Positions 1 through 7,442 of a stretch of DNA of 12,412 nucleotides are shown here, piece after piece; the first letter of the stretch is position 1; each line of letters starts with the position of its first letter. The DNA comes from Porphyrobacter sp. (GTDB lineage Bacteria > Pseudomonadota > Alphaproteobacteria > Sphingomonadales > Sphingomonadaceae), in assembly GCA_014359685.1 (NCBI GenBank), contig JACIYY010000183.1, positions 1 through 12,412 on the forward strand, given 5' to 3'. The notes below the pieces were generated by a model. It was not told the DNA's origin and searched no databases. It worked only from the letters and a program-made list of their open reading frames with translations. Position numbers and translations under genes: made by a program.

Positions 1-6
1 CAACCA

Positions 7-1500
7 TCAGTTGCGGCGCACGACGATCTTGTATCTCTGTCCCGGCACCAGCTGGTCATTGGCGCCAAGGCCGTTGAGCACCCGGAACCGCTCCACCTTG
101 GCATCGGGATAGGCCATCCGGTTGGCCAGCGTCTGTACCGTGTCGCCGCGCCCGGCAGTGACCACGTCGATCGCTCGGCCGACAACCTGCCCCGCCTCGG
201 CCGAACTCAACCGCCGCATCGAATTGAACATCGGGGTGAACACCTGCGCCTGCCCGGCCGGCGTGATCGCCGCGAAGTGGAACGCCTGGTCGTTCGAGAA
301 CTCGTAGGCGAACACGACCACATCCACGCTCTGCTGGCCGTTATTGACCCGCGCGGTGCCATAGGCCGCCTCCAGCCCGTTGACCGTGGTGCGCTGGATC
401 GATTGCGGCGCCAGCGGGGTCTGCCCGCCCAGCGCCTGGAACACCGCGGCGATATAGCTTTCCAGATTGTTGCTGTAGGGCCCGGTCGACAGCTGCGCGC
501 GTCCGGCATCGCCGTTGATCGAGACCGCGCGGGTGCCGTTGATCATGTAGAAGCCCGCCGGCGCGGTGAAGGCCAGCCGCAGCTCCGGATGGAGGAAGGC
601 GCTGCCTTCGATGATTCCCTGCGCGGGATCGTCGTCATACATCATCCCGTCGATCCGCGTCAGGAAGGTGTCGCGGTTGGTGATGCCGGCCGCGCCCGTA
701 CCGGTGGTGCTGGCGGCCAGCCGCGCCGCATTCTGCACCCGGCTAGCCGGATCGGGGTGGGTGGAGGCCCATTCGGGAATGGTCGCGTCGCTCCCCTTGA
801 TCGCCGCGTCGAGCGCGTTCTGCGCCGCCATGCTCTGGAGAAAGGTCGCCATCGCGCGCGGATCGTAGCCGGCGCCGTTCAGATAGCGGATGCCGAGCTG
901 GTCAGCCTCGATCTCCTGATTGCGCGAATAGCTGAGCGTCGCCAGCTGCGGCGCGGTGGAGGCCAGCTCACCCAGCCCGCGGCCCAGCGCGCTATCGCCC
1001 AGCACGGCGCCCGCCAGCACCTGCCCCAGCAGGCCCAGCAACTGGTTGCGCTGCGCGGTCTGCTGGCGGCGGGCCGAGTGGCGGACCGCAACATGGCCGA
1101 CCTCGTGCCCCAGCACGCCGGCCAGCTCTGCCTCGTTGTTCATCAGCCCGACCAGCTGGCGGGTCACATAGACATAGCCGCCGGGCACCGCGAAGGCGTT
1201 GTTGACCGAGGAGTTGAGCAGCGTCACCCGGAACGCCGACGGGGCGTTGGCGAGGCCCGACTGGACGGCGATGTTCTGCCCCACCTGCGCCACGTAATCG
1301 GCCTGCGGGCCGGTCATCGCGCCGCCAAACTCGGCGACGAATTCCTCGTGGGCTTGCGCGCCCAGCTGCGCCTCTTCGGGCGTGATCGGCGCTCCGGCGG
1401 TGAGGTCGGCGCCGGGCACACTGGCGCAGGCGGCCAGCGAACAGGCGGCGGCTCCGGACAGCAGCAGGCGACCGATCCGGCGAAGATTCATTTCAGGCAT
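7..1500 (-). CDS. M48 family zinc metalloprotease lipoprotein with C-terminal LysM-like domain
   Basis: The 497-aa product is a predicted periplasm-facing, lipid-anchored metalloprotease. A basic, hydrophobic N-terminus ends in the lipobox LAAC, with Cys25 as the lipidated residue and Ala at +2, which favours the outer membrane. The zinc motif HEVGH lies at residues 132-136, and EIEAD at 196-200 supplies the likely third ligand (Glu196), as in BepA/HtpX-type M48 peptidases. Residues about 455-495 (from GDTV through VPGQRYKIV) look like a LysM peptidoglycan-binding repeat. This architecture matches the alphaproteobacterial M48-LysM proteases grouped as COG4784, whose substrates are not known to me; outer-membrane protein quality control is an inference from BepA. 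The start at 1500 is preferred over the ATG three codons later because GAGGAG sits five bases upstream. It lies 87 bases downstream of accA in the same direction. All key residues are present. Confidence 0.93.
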   Translation of the reverse strand: MPEMNLRRIGRLLLSGAAACSLAACASVPGADLTAGAPITPEEAQLGAQAHEEFVAEFGGAMTGPQADYVAQVGQNIAVQSGLANAPSAFRVTLLNSSVNNAFAVPGGYVYVTRQLVGLMNNEAELAGVLGHEVGHVAVRHSARRQQTAQRNQLLGLLGQVLAGAVLGDSALGRGLGELASTAPQLATLSYSRNQEIEADQLGIRYLNGAGYDPRAMATFLQSMAAQNALDAAIKGSDATIPEWASTHPDPASRVQNAARLAASTTGTGAAGITNRDTFLTRIDGMMYDDDPAQGIIEGSAFLHPELRLAFTAPAGFYMINGTRAVSINGDAGRAQLSTGPYSNNLESYIAAVFQALGGQTPLAPQSIQRTTVNGLEAAYGTARVNNGQQSVDVVVFAYEFSNDQAFHFAAITPAGQAQVFTPMFNSMRRLSSAEAGQVVGRAIDVVTAGRGDTVQTLANRMAYPDAKVERFRVLNGLGANDQLVPGQRYKIVVRRN

Positions 1501-1504
1501 GGGC

Positions 1505-1511
1505 GCTCCTC
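1505..1511 (-). promoter_or_regulatory. Ribosome-binding site deciding the M48 protease start
   Basis: On the minus strand GAGGAG followed by five bases precedes the ATG at 1500. This spacing suits that ATG and not the in-frame ATG at 1491. Confidence 0.7.
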
Positions 1512-1525
1512 ATTCAACGCGGCAC

Positions 1526-1551
1526 GCCCGCGACTGTTTCGAAAGGCGGGC
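1526..1551 (-). other. Short hairpin between accA and the M48 gene
   Basis: GCCCGC and GCGGGC form a perfect 6-bp stem around 14 bases, which include the palindrome TTTCGAAA. No T-tract follows in the direction of transcription, so it is not a canonical intrinsic terminator. It could be an mRNA-stability or attenuation element, or chance in a GC-rich gap. Confidence 0.3.
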
Positions 1552-1587
1552 CACTGCCAGTGCGACCCTGAACCCGCGTGGCGCCTG

Positions 1588-2604
1588 CTATGTTCCCGAA
1601 CGCCCCTTGCGCTTCGCGGCCGGCGCTCCCTCGCCCATGGTCAGGAACCGCTCCTCGCGCTGGCGACGCAGCTGTTTGGCGCTCTTGCCGGCGAGCGCGT
1701 CCAGCTCCTCGCCGATGGCCATGCCCAGCGCCTGCGCGGCGGCCTTGGGGTCGCGGTGGGCGCCGCCGACCGGCTCCGCCACGATCCGGTCGATCACGCC
1801 CAGCGCCTTCAGGTCCTGGGCGGTCAGCTTCATCGCCTCGGCCGCCTGCGGCGCCTTCTCGGCGGTGCGCCACAGGATCGAGGCGCAGCCTTCCGGCGAG
1901 ATCACCGCATAGACCGCATGCTCGAACATCAGCACCCGCTCGGCACTGGCCAGCGCCACCGCGCCGCCCGATCCGCCCTCGCCCACGATCGCGGCGACCA
2001 TCGGCACCGGCAGCGCGAGGCAGGCTTCGGTGGAGCGGGCGATCGCCTCGGCCTGGCCGCGCTCCTCGGCCTCGATGCCGGGAAAGGCGCCCGACGTATC
2101 GACCAGCGACACCACCGGCAGGCCGAAGCGGCCGGCCAGCTCCATCAGCCGCACCGCCTTGCGGTACCCTTCGGGCTTGCCCATGCCGAAATTGTGGCGC
2201 AGCCGGCTCTGCGTGTCGTGGCCCTTCTCGTGCCCCAGCAGCACGATCCGCCGCCCGCCCAGCATTGCCAGCCCGCCCATGATCGCCTGGTCGTCGCCAT
2301 ATTGGCGGTCGCCGCCCAGGGGCATGAACTCGTCGAAGGCATGCTCGACATAATCGCGAAAGTGCGGCCGGGCGGGGTGGCGGGCAACCTGCGTCTTCTG
2401 CCACGGCGTCAGCGCGGCATAGGTGCTGGCCAGCAGGTCGGCGCTCCTGGCCTCCAGTCGGCGCAGCTCGGCCGAGATATCGACCTTCACGCCCTCGCTT
2501 GTGCCGCTGCCCGAACCCGCACCGGCTCCGGCGGCGGCGCGCAGCTCCGCGATTCGGCTCTCGAGCTCGGCGACGGGTTTTTCGAATTCGAGGTAGGAGA
2601 TCAT
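1588..2604 (-). CDS. accA: Acetyl-CoA carboxylase carboxyltransferase subunit alpha
   Basis: This 338-aa protein is the alpha subunit of the carboxyltransferase. With AccD it transfers the carboxyl group from biotin-BCCP to acetyl-CoA, making malonyl-CoA for fatty acid synthesis in the cytoplasm. Family landmarks appear in order: LEFEKPVAELESRI (5-18), ARHPARP (74-80), AFDEF (89-93), NFGMGKPEGYRKA (138-150), AEERGQAEAIAR (179-190), GEGGSGGA (208-215, the oxyanion-type glycine loop), SPEGCASILW (236-245) and EPVGGAHRDP (277-286). The start ATG at 2604 gives the conserved N-terminus; the frame is open further upstream but encodes unrelated residues inside xerD. The protein is about 20 residues longer than E. 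coli AccA (319 aa), partly from a Gly/Ala/Ser stretch at about 23-37 and a basic tail. It starts 10 bases after the xerD stop, so it is likely co-transcribed. accD, accB and accC are not in the window. Confidence 0.97.
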   Translation of the reverse strand: MISYLEFEKPVAELESRIAELRAAAGAGAGSGSGTSEGVKVDISAELRRLEARSADLLASTYAALTPWQKTQVARHPARPHFRDYVEHAFDEFMPLGGDRQYGDDQAIMGGLAMLGGRRIVLLGHEKGHDTQSRLRHNFGMGKPEGYRKAVRLMELAGRFGLPVVSLVDTSGAFPGIEAEERGQAEAIARSTEACLALPVPMVAAIVGEGGSGGAVALASAERVLMFEHAVYAVISPEGCASILWRTAEKAPQAAEAMKLTAQDLKALGVIDRIVAEPVGGAHRDPKAAAQALGMAIGEELDALAGKSAKQLRRQREERFLTMGEGAPAAKRKGRSGT

Positions 2605-2614
2605 CGCGGCGGCG

Positions 2615-3505
2615 CTAACCCCCTCGCCCGCCGCTCGCAAGGGGATGCCGCTGGTTGACCAGCGCCACCAGCCGCGCGGCATCGACATGGGTGTAGATCT
2701 GGGTGGTGGCGATATCGGCATGGCCGAGCAGCGTCTGGAGCACGCGCAGGTCCGCCCCGCCCTCCAGCAGATGCGTGGCGAAGGCATGGCGCAGCACGTG
2801 CGGACCGACCCGCGCGGGATCGAGACCGGCGCGCGCGGCCAGCTCCTTGAGCAGCTGATAGAGGCGGATGCGGCTGAGATGCCCGGCCTTGGCGCCGCTG
2901 CGCGACGGGAACAGGTGGCGCCCGCCCGCCGGCCGCACCGCCAGCCAGCGCGACAAAGCGGCGCGGGCGCGGGTCGAGACCGGCACCATCCGCACCTTCG
3001 CTCCCTTGCCGGTGACAGTCAGGAACGGCGCGTCGCGCGGCACGGCGGCAAGCGGCAGCGATACCAGCTCGGTCGCGCGCAGCCCCGATCCGTAGAGCAG
3101 TTCGAGCAGCGCCAGCAGCCGCAGCGCCGGCGGGCTGTCGCCCTCCGCCTCGCTTTCCGCCCGGGCGAACAGCGCGGCGATGTCCGCATGGCCGAGGATG
3201 CGCGGCAGCGGCCGCCGGGTGACCGGGCGCGGCAGGGCGGAGGAGGGATCGTCGCCGCGCAGCCCCTCTTCGGCCAGGAAGCCATAGAACTGGCGCAACG
3301 CGGACGCCTTGCGGGCCAGGGTCGCAGGCGCGAACCCCGACCAGTGCTGGGCCAACCCCGCCAGCGCCGCGCGGGGCGCGGTGACCAGCGGCCCGATCAG
3401 CGCCTGTGCGCCCACAAGGTCGCGGCGATAGGCCGCCAGCGTGTTGGCCGCCGCGCCCCGCTCTGCCGCCAGCATTGCCAGGAAGGCGTCGATCTCCGCC
3501 GACAT
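2615..3505 (-). CDS. xerD: Site-specific tyrosine recombinase XerD
   Basis: The 296-aa length is typical of XerC/XerD. The N-terminal SAM-like core-binding domain covers about residues 1-85 (NTLAAYRRDL at 21-30). The catalytic domain carries the tyrosine-recombinase set: Arg143 (GSGLRATELV), Lys168 (GKGAK), His236 and Arg239 in GPHVLRHAFATHLL, His262 in LLGHADI, and nucleophile Tyr271 in TTQIYTHV. With XerC it resolves chromosome dimers at dif during division. XerD is preferred over XerC because of the conserved neighbourhood with accA and the sequence HVLRHAFATHLLEGGADLRVLQ; XerC is not excluded. No att sites, direct repeats or cargo genes surround it, so it is a housekeeping recombinase and not an integrase of a mobile element. 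The ATG at 3505 has only a weak ribosome-binding site. The gene follows the 631-aa exported-protein gene by 55 bases. Confidence 0.93.
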   Translation of the reverse strand: MSAEIDAFLAMLAAERGAAANTLAAYRRDLVGAQALIGPLVTAPRAALAGLAQHWSGFAPATLARKASALRQFYGFLAEEGLRGDDPSSALPRPVTRRPLPRILGHADIAALFARAESEAEGDSPPALRLLALLELLYGSGLRATELVSLPLAAVPRDAPFLTVTGKGAKVRMVPVSTRARAALSRWLAVRPAGGRHLFPSRSGAKAGHLSRIRLYQLLKELAARAGLDPARVGPHVLRHAFATHLLEGGADLRVLQTLLGHADIATTQIYTHVDAARLVALVNQRHPLASGGRGG

Positions 3506-3560
3506 CAGCGAGGCTCAAGGTGCCGGGGGGCCGAGGCCATGGCGCGCTTCCGGGCGGCGA

Positions 3561-5456
3561 TCAGCCGCGCGCCACCGCCTCGGCGGCGATCATCCGGGCT
3601 TCGGCGCCGAGACCGGACCGGTCGAGCGCGCGGACGATATGGAACAGGTGGCGCGGCGTCATCCGGTCCCAGCTGTCGCCCTGCATCCCCAGCCCTGCGA
3701 GCAACGCCACCAGCGTCGGATTGCCCAGCTCTCCGGCCCGGTCGATGCGCTGGCTCCAGGCGCTCTCGCGCGCCAGGTCCATGCCCAGCTGCCTGGCCAT
3801 GGCCCCGGCTGTGTCGGTATCGATCCGCCCCAGCCCGGCCAGGCCTGCGACCAGAAAGCGCGCCTTGCGCTGGTCGTCGTCGCCGATGAAGCGGTCGAGC
3901 GACCCCCGGCTGACCTCGCCGCCCTCGCCCGGCTCGGCCAGCGCCAGCAGCGCCCAGGCAAGTCCGCCATCGGGCACCGATCCGGCCCAGCGCATCGCAT
4001 TGCGGTCGAGTCCGGCCGCCAGCATCGAGGCGATCAGGCGCGGCGCCTCCTCGGCCAGCGGCTCGCTCACGGGCAGGCGCGCGGCGGCATAGGCGGTCAG
4101 CACCTGCCGCCCATAGGGCACGCCCTCCCCCCACAGCGCGCGCATCGCCGTCAGCCGCGCGGCGGCACTGCCGGCGACATAGGCTGCGCGCAGCGTGCGG
4201 GCGGCCTCCTGGTCGCGGGCAGCGATGGCGGGATCGGCATGGAGCTGCGAATAAAGGTCCACCATCGCGGCGGCGGAGAGCAGGCCGCGCGCCGCCGCGC
4301 GATCGGCCAGTGCGACCCGCTGCGGCAGCGGAACCGCCGGGATCAGCGCATCGGCCAGGGCGTAGCGGTCGCCGCCCGCGGCGAGCAGCCCCTCCGGCAC
4401 CTCCACCCCCAGCGCGCGGGCAAGGCCGTGACGCCACGGGGTCAGCTCGTCGACGCCGTCCCATTCGATGGTGACCGCGCGCCGCCCCTCGCCGGCCGCG
4501 CCGGCATAGCGCCGCGCCAGCAGCACGTCGATGCGCGGCGCCTCGCCGCGGGCCAGCATCCGGTTGAGCTGGCGATCGGCCTCGCGCGCCTCGCCGGTGT
4601 GGGCGTCGCACAGCATCCCGGCCATGTCCCAGGCGGGATCGTCGCGCAGCGTGCCGCGCAGCTGCGCGACCGGGCAGATCCCCAGCACGTCGCCGGTGCC
4701 GAGATAGGCGTCGAGTGCGGCCCCGGCGAGCGCCGGGGTGTAGTTGGCGGTGTCGATATCCTGCACCAGCGCCCGCGCCGCCGCATATTCACCCATCCGC
4801 AACAGCACGGCGGCGCGCAAGGCGGCGAAGGCGACCGGGTCCATGTCGCGCGGCGCGTCGAGCCGGCTGGCGAGCGCCCGGCGCAGCAGGATGTGCCCCC
4901 ACCGCGACACCAGAGGCCCGCGTGTCGCGGCGAGTGCCGCGCGCACCAGCGCCGCCGGCTGCCCGGCCAGCGATCCGGTCGGCAATCCACCCTCCCCCGG
5001 CCCGATCACCCCGACTTCGCGCAGCGCCCGGCGGGCGCCGGGCGGGATGTCGTATTCGGGCGTCAGGCCGAACAGCGCGTCCAGCTCATCCTCGTCCATC
5101 TGCTCCAGCTCGCTCAGCGGCGGCAGGCGGCCGGCGAGACCAGCCGGCAGCGATGCGGCGGCGCTCCCTTCGGCAACACCGGAAGGCGCGCCGGGTAGCG
5201 GCTGGACCACCGGCGAACTGGTGGCCGATGGCGGTGCCGTCGGCGCGGCCCGCGGACTGCGCGCCGGCGTCGGCGTTGCGCTCTGGGTGGGCGCAGGGGC
5301 CGGCGCCGGACTGGGCGCCGGAGTGGGCGCGGGCGTACGGAAGCTGGGCGGCAGCAGCGATTCGGGCGTCGCCAGCGCCAGCGTGGAACTGAACGCGAGC
5401 GCGGCGCCGATGCCCGCCGTCGCCAGCAGCCCGGCGCGGGTCAGGAGCCGCCTCAT
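3561..5456 (-). CDS. Exported protein with proline-rich linker and helical domain, function unknown
   Basis: I do not recognise a named family for this 631-aa product. Residues 1-29 form a Sec signal peptide: basic MRRLLTR, a hydrophobic core, and a probable signal peptidase I site after ALA at 27-29. Residues about 35-95 are a low-complexity Pro/Ala/Thr/Ser linker with repeated AP and TP pairs, the kind of tract that can attract the misleading label 'antifreeze glycopeptide'. An acidic patch (EQMDEDELDALFG, 118-130) follows. Residues about 165-631 are alanine/leucine-rich and probably all helical, resembling TPR/SEL1-like repeat arrays without a clear consensus. Cys261 and Cys283 are close enough to form a disulfide. 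The ATG at 5456 overlaps the stop of the upstream small membrane protein as ATGA, suggesting translational coupling. The position just upstream of xerD and accA, divergent from aroK, recurs in sphingomonads as I remember them. An envelope scaffold or assembly role is only inference. Confidence 0.82.
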   Translation of the reverse strand: MRRLLTRAGLLATAGIGAALAFSSTLALATPESLLPPSFRTPAPTPAPSPAPAPAPTQSATPTPARSPRAAPTAPPSATSSPVVQPLPGAPSGVAEGSAAASLPAGLAGRLPPLSELEQMDEDELDALFGLTPEYDIPPGARRALREVGVIGPGEGGLPTGSLAGQPAALVRAALAATRGPLVSRWGHILLRRALASRLDAPRDMDPVAFAALRAAVLLRMGEYAAARALVQDIDTANYTPALAGAALDAYLGTGDVLGICPVAQLRGTLRDDPAWDMAGMLCDAHTGEAREADRQLNRMLARGEAPRIDVLLARRYAGAAGEGRRAVTIEWDGVDELTPWRHGLARALGVEVPEGLLAAGGDRYALADALIPAVPLPQRVALADRAAARGLLSAAAMVDLYSQLHADPAIAARDQEAARTLRAAYVAGSAAARLTAMRALWGEGVPYGRQVLTAYAAARLPVSEPLAEEAPRLIASMLAAGLDRNAMRWAGSVPDGGLAWALLALAEPGEGGEVSRGSLDRFIGDDDQRKARFLVAGLAGLGRIDTDTAGAMARQLGMDLARESAWSQRIDRAGELGNPTLVALLAGLGMQGDSWDRMTPRHLFHIVRALDRSGLGAEARMIAAEAVARG

Positions 5457-5602
5457 CGCCCGGCCCCGCCGCCGCTGGCTAGCGGCAACGCCACCTCCTG
5501 CTCGATCATCCGCTGCGGCTCCCGCCCGCCGTCCAGCCACGCGACCAGCAGCAGCAGGACCAGCAGCACCACCACGCCATGCCGTAATCGTCGCGAACCC
5601 AT
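5453..5602 (-). CDS. Small single-pass membrane protein, function unknown
   Basis: This short frame encodes 49 residues: a basic start (MGSRRLRHG), a hydrophobic run at about 9-23 (VVVLLVLLLLVAW) and a short soluble tail. The charge pattern predicts an inner-membrane anchor with a cytoplasmic N-terminus. The stop overlaps the start of the 631-aa exported-protein gene by four bases (ATGA), which is good evidence that it is a real, coupled gene. The start at 5602 is chosen because AGGAG lies three bases upstream, somewhat close but the best site available. An alternative ATG at 5620 would add six residues (MIRQEL) and has no good ribosome-binding site. I know of no family for it; its gene pairing suggests that it works with the exported protein. 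Confidence 0.6.
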   Translation of the reverse strand: MGSRRLRHGVVVLLVLLLLVAWLDGGREPQRMIEQEVALPLASGGGAGR

Positions 5603-5664
5603 AAGCTCCTGGCGGATCATGATCGGTGCCTTGCCACAGTGCCGCGCAGCCCTCCGTCGCAAGC

Positions 5665-5692
5665 TTGCGCCGGCGGTTAGCCCAAGTATAGC
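5665..5692 (+). promoter_or_regulatory. Candidate aroK promoter
   Basis: TTGCGC (5665-5670) and TATAGC (5687-5692) are separated by 16 bases, a reasonable sigma-70-type pair. Transcription would start near 5698-5700, only three to five bases before the aroK ATG at 5703, so the transcript would be almost leaderless. Confidence 0.4.
5685..5690 (-). promoter_or_regulatory. Candidate -10 element for the leftward gene block
   Basis: On the minus strand the sequence reads TATACT, a near-consensus -10 hexamer, in the 100-base gap facing the small membrane protein gene. No convincing -35 is found at 16-18 bases. It overlaps the aroK -10 on the other strand, so the two directions could compete for polymerase. 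Confidence 0.3.
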
Positions 5693-5702
5693 GCACCCGG
5701 CA

Positions 5703-6284
5703 ATGACCATCGCGCCCGCTTCCCCCGCCATCGCCACCGGCGACGCTGCGACCAGGGCGCTCGCCGCCCGGCTCGACCGGCCTGTCGTGCTGGTCGGGAT
5801 GATGGGCGTGGGCAAGACCAGCGTCGGACGGCGCCTCGCCCAGCTCCTTTCGCTACCCTTTGCCGATGCGGACGAGGCGATCGAGGCCGCCGCGCGGATG
5901 AGCGTTGCGGACATCTTCGACCGCTTCGGCGAGGCCGCCTTCCGCGATGGCGAGCGCCGGGTGATCGCCCGCCTGCTCGGCGAAGGGCCGGGCATCATCG
6001 CCACCGGCGGCGGCGCCTTCGTTCAGGACGAGACCCGCGCGCTGATCCTGGAACGCGGCATCGCGGTGTGGCTCGACAGCGATCTCGACACGCTGGTGGA
6101 GCGGGTCCGCCGCAAGGACACGCGCCCGCTGCTGCGCGACGGCGATCCGGCGGCGATCCTCGCCCGGCTGAAGCGGGAGCGCGAGCCGTTCTACGCCCAG
6201 GCGCCGATCCGGGTCGCCAGCGATGCCGGCCCGCACAGCGATACGGTCAACCGCGTCGTGGAGGCGCTGGCCGCATGGACCTGA
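5703..6284 (+). CDS. aroK: Shikimate kinase
   Basis: The 193-aa cytoplasmic enzyme phosphorylates shikimate at the 3-OH with ATP, the fifth step of the shikimate pathway. The Walker A loop is GMMGVGKTS (32-40), and Mg2+/shikimate contacts are expected from DAD at 55-57. The shikimate pocket has Arg81 (FRDGE), the glycine triplet in ATGGGAF (100-106) and Arg160 (REREPFY). The LID arginine is Arg141 in DTRPLL. About 25 poorly conserved residues precede the core. The ATG at 5703 is the only ATG between the promoter candidate and the core (an earlier in-frame ATG at 5619 would lie inside the divergent gene's upstream region). No Shine-Dalgarno sequence precedes it. The last 10 bases overlap aroB, so the two are translated from one message. 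AroK versus AroL is not distinguishable from the sequence; the aroKB pairing favours aroK. Confidence 0.95.
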   Translation: MTIAPASPAIATGDAATRALAARLDRPVVLVGMMGVGKTSVGRRLAQLLSLPFADADEAIEAAARMSVADIFDRFGEAAFRDGERRVIARLLGEGPGIIATGGGAFVQDETRALILERGIAVWLDSDLDTLVERVRRKDTRPLLRDGDPAAILARLKREREPFYAQAPIRVASDAGPHSDTVNRVVEALAAWT

Positions 6285-7384
6285 TCCCGGTCGCTCTCGC
6301 TGGCCGGTCGTACCAGGTGCGGGTCGGCGCCGGCCTGCTGGCGGATCTTGCCGGGCAATGCGGGCCGCTGCTGCGCAAGGCGCGGGTTCCGATCGTCACC
6401 GATGCCAATGTGCACCGCCTGTGGGGCGGCCCGGTGGAGGCCGCGCTGCGCGCTGCGGGCAAGGCGCCGTGCTGGCTGGTCCACGATCCGGGCGAGCAGG
6501 CCAAGAGCTGGCAGGGGCTCGCCCGCACCACCGACTGGCTGCTGGAGCAGGAGGTAGAGCGCGGCGACCATATCCTGGCGCTGGGCGGCGGGGTGATCGG
6601 CGACCTGACGGGCTTTGCCGCCGCGATCCTCAAGCGCGGCTGCGGCTTCATTCAGCTGCCGACCACCCTGCTGGCACAGGTCGACAGTTCGGTCGGGGGC
6701 AAGACCGCGATCAACACCCCGGCCGGCAAGAACCTGGTCGGCGCCTTCCACCAGCCGGCGCTGGTGCTGGCCGATCTCGACACGCTCGCCACCCTGCCCC
6801 CGCGCGAGCTGCGCGCCGGCTATGCCGAGGTGCTGAAATATGGCGTGCTGGGCGATCCCGCGCTGTTCGCATGGTGCGAGGCGAACGGCCGCAGGGTCGT
6901 CGAGGGCGACCGCGCGGCGCAGGCCCACGCGGTGGGCGAGAGCGTGCGGGCCAAGGCGCGGATCGTGGCCGAGGACGAGCGCGAGACCACCGGCGCGCGT
7001 GCGCTGCTCAACCTGGGCCACACCTTCGGCCATGCGCTGGAGGCGGCGACCGGCTTTTCCGACCGGCTGCTGCACGGCGAAGCGGTGGCGCTGGGGATGG
7101 TGCTGGCGGCGCGCTACTCGGTGCGGCGCGGCACGCTGAGCGCCGACGCCGCCGCGCGCGTCGCCCGGGCGGTGGCTGATGCCGGCCTGCCGAGCGAGAT
7201 CGCCGCGCTGGCGCTCGATGGCGACGGCGCGGCGCTGGCCCGGCACATGCTGCACGACAAGAAGATGGACGCCGGCACCCTGCCCTTCGTCCTCCTGAGA
7301 GGCATCGGTGCCGCGTTCCTCGACGGGGCGGTGGCGCTGGACGACGTCGCCGCGTTCCTGGACGAGCAATTGCAGGCCCGGTGA
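6275..7384 (+). CDS. aroB: 3-dehydroquinate synthase
   Basis: The 369-aa enzyme converts DAHP to 3-dehydroquinate, step two of the shikimate pathway, using NAD+ and a divalent metal. Visible landmarks are the NAD-binding GGGVIGDLTGF (104-114), the substrate/phosphate segment QVDSSVGGKTAINT (135-148) with GKNLVGAFHQP (151-161), and the metal ligands Glu185 (AGYAEVLKYG), His249 (LNLGHTFGHALE) and His267 (LHGEAVALGM). HDKKMDAG near residue 327 is another family signature. The ATG at 6275 lies inside the last codons of aroK and gives the conserved N-terminus; longer in-frame extensions would overlap aroK extensively. The gene ends 58 bases from the convergent DUF421 gene, and the gap has no obvious intrinsic terminator. 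Confidence 0.97.
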   Translation: MDLIPVALAGRSYQVRVGAGLLADLAGQCGPLLRKARVPIVTDANVHRLWGGPVEAALRAAGKAPCWLVHDPGEQAKSWQGLARTTDWLLEQEVERGDHILALGGGVIGDLTGFAAAILKRGCGFIQLPTTLLAQVDSSVGGKTAINTPAGKNLVGAFHQPALVLADLDTLATLPPRELRAGYAEVLKYGVLGDPALFAWCEANGRRVVEGDRAAQAHAVGESVRAKARIVAEDERETTGARALLNLGHTFGHALEAATGFSDRLLHGEAVALGMVLAARYSVRRGTLSADAAARVARAVADAGLPSEIAALALDGDGAALARHMLHDKKMDAGTLPFVLLRGIGAAFLDGAVALDDVAAFLDEQLQAR

Positions 7385-7442
7385 CGCGCCAGCGTTCTTT
7401 GCAGGCACAGCGGGTGCGGCGATCCACTTGCCGGCCGGCGCC

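Noticed and set aside
277..2658. A 793-codon open frame on the plus strand opposite the M48 gene and accA
   Set aside because: It lies antisense to two well-supported genes, reads as Arg/Gly/His/Gln-rich low-quality protein without domains, and is expected from lack of AT-rich stops in GC-rich DNA.
2615..3505. Tyrosine recombinase as a sign of an integrated element
   Set aside because: Length, motif wording and the accA neighbourhood fit housekeeping XerD. There is no tRNA target, direct repeat, cargo or composition change nearby.
3441..5198. A 585-codon plus-strand open frame opposite the exported-protein gene
   Set aside because: It is antisense to a frame with a signal peptide, an overlap start and alpha-helical composition; the antisense translation has the typical His/Arg/Gln/Gly shadow composition.
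7385..7442. Terminator between convergent aroB and the DUF421 gene
   Set aside because: The only symmetry is the 10-base palindrome GCCGGCCGGC (7430-7439), which leaves no loop, and no T-run follows on either strand.
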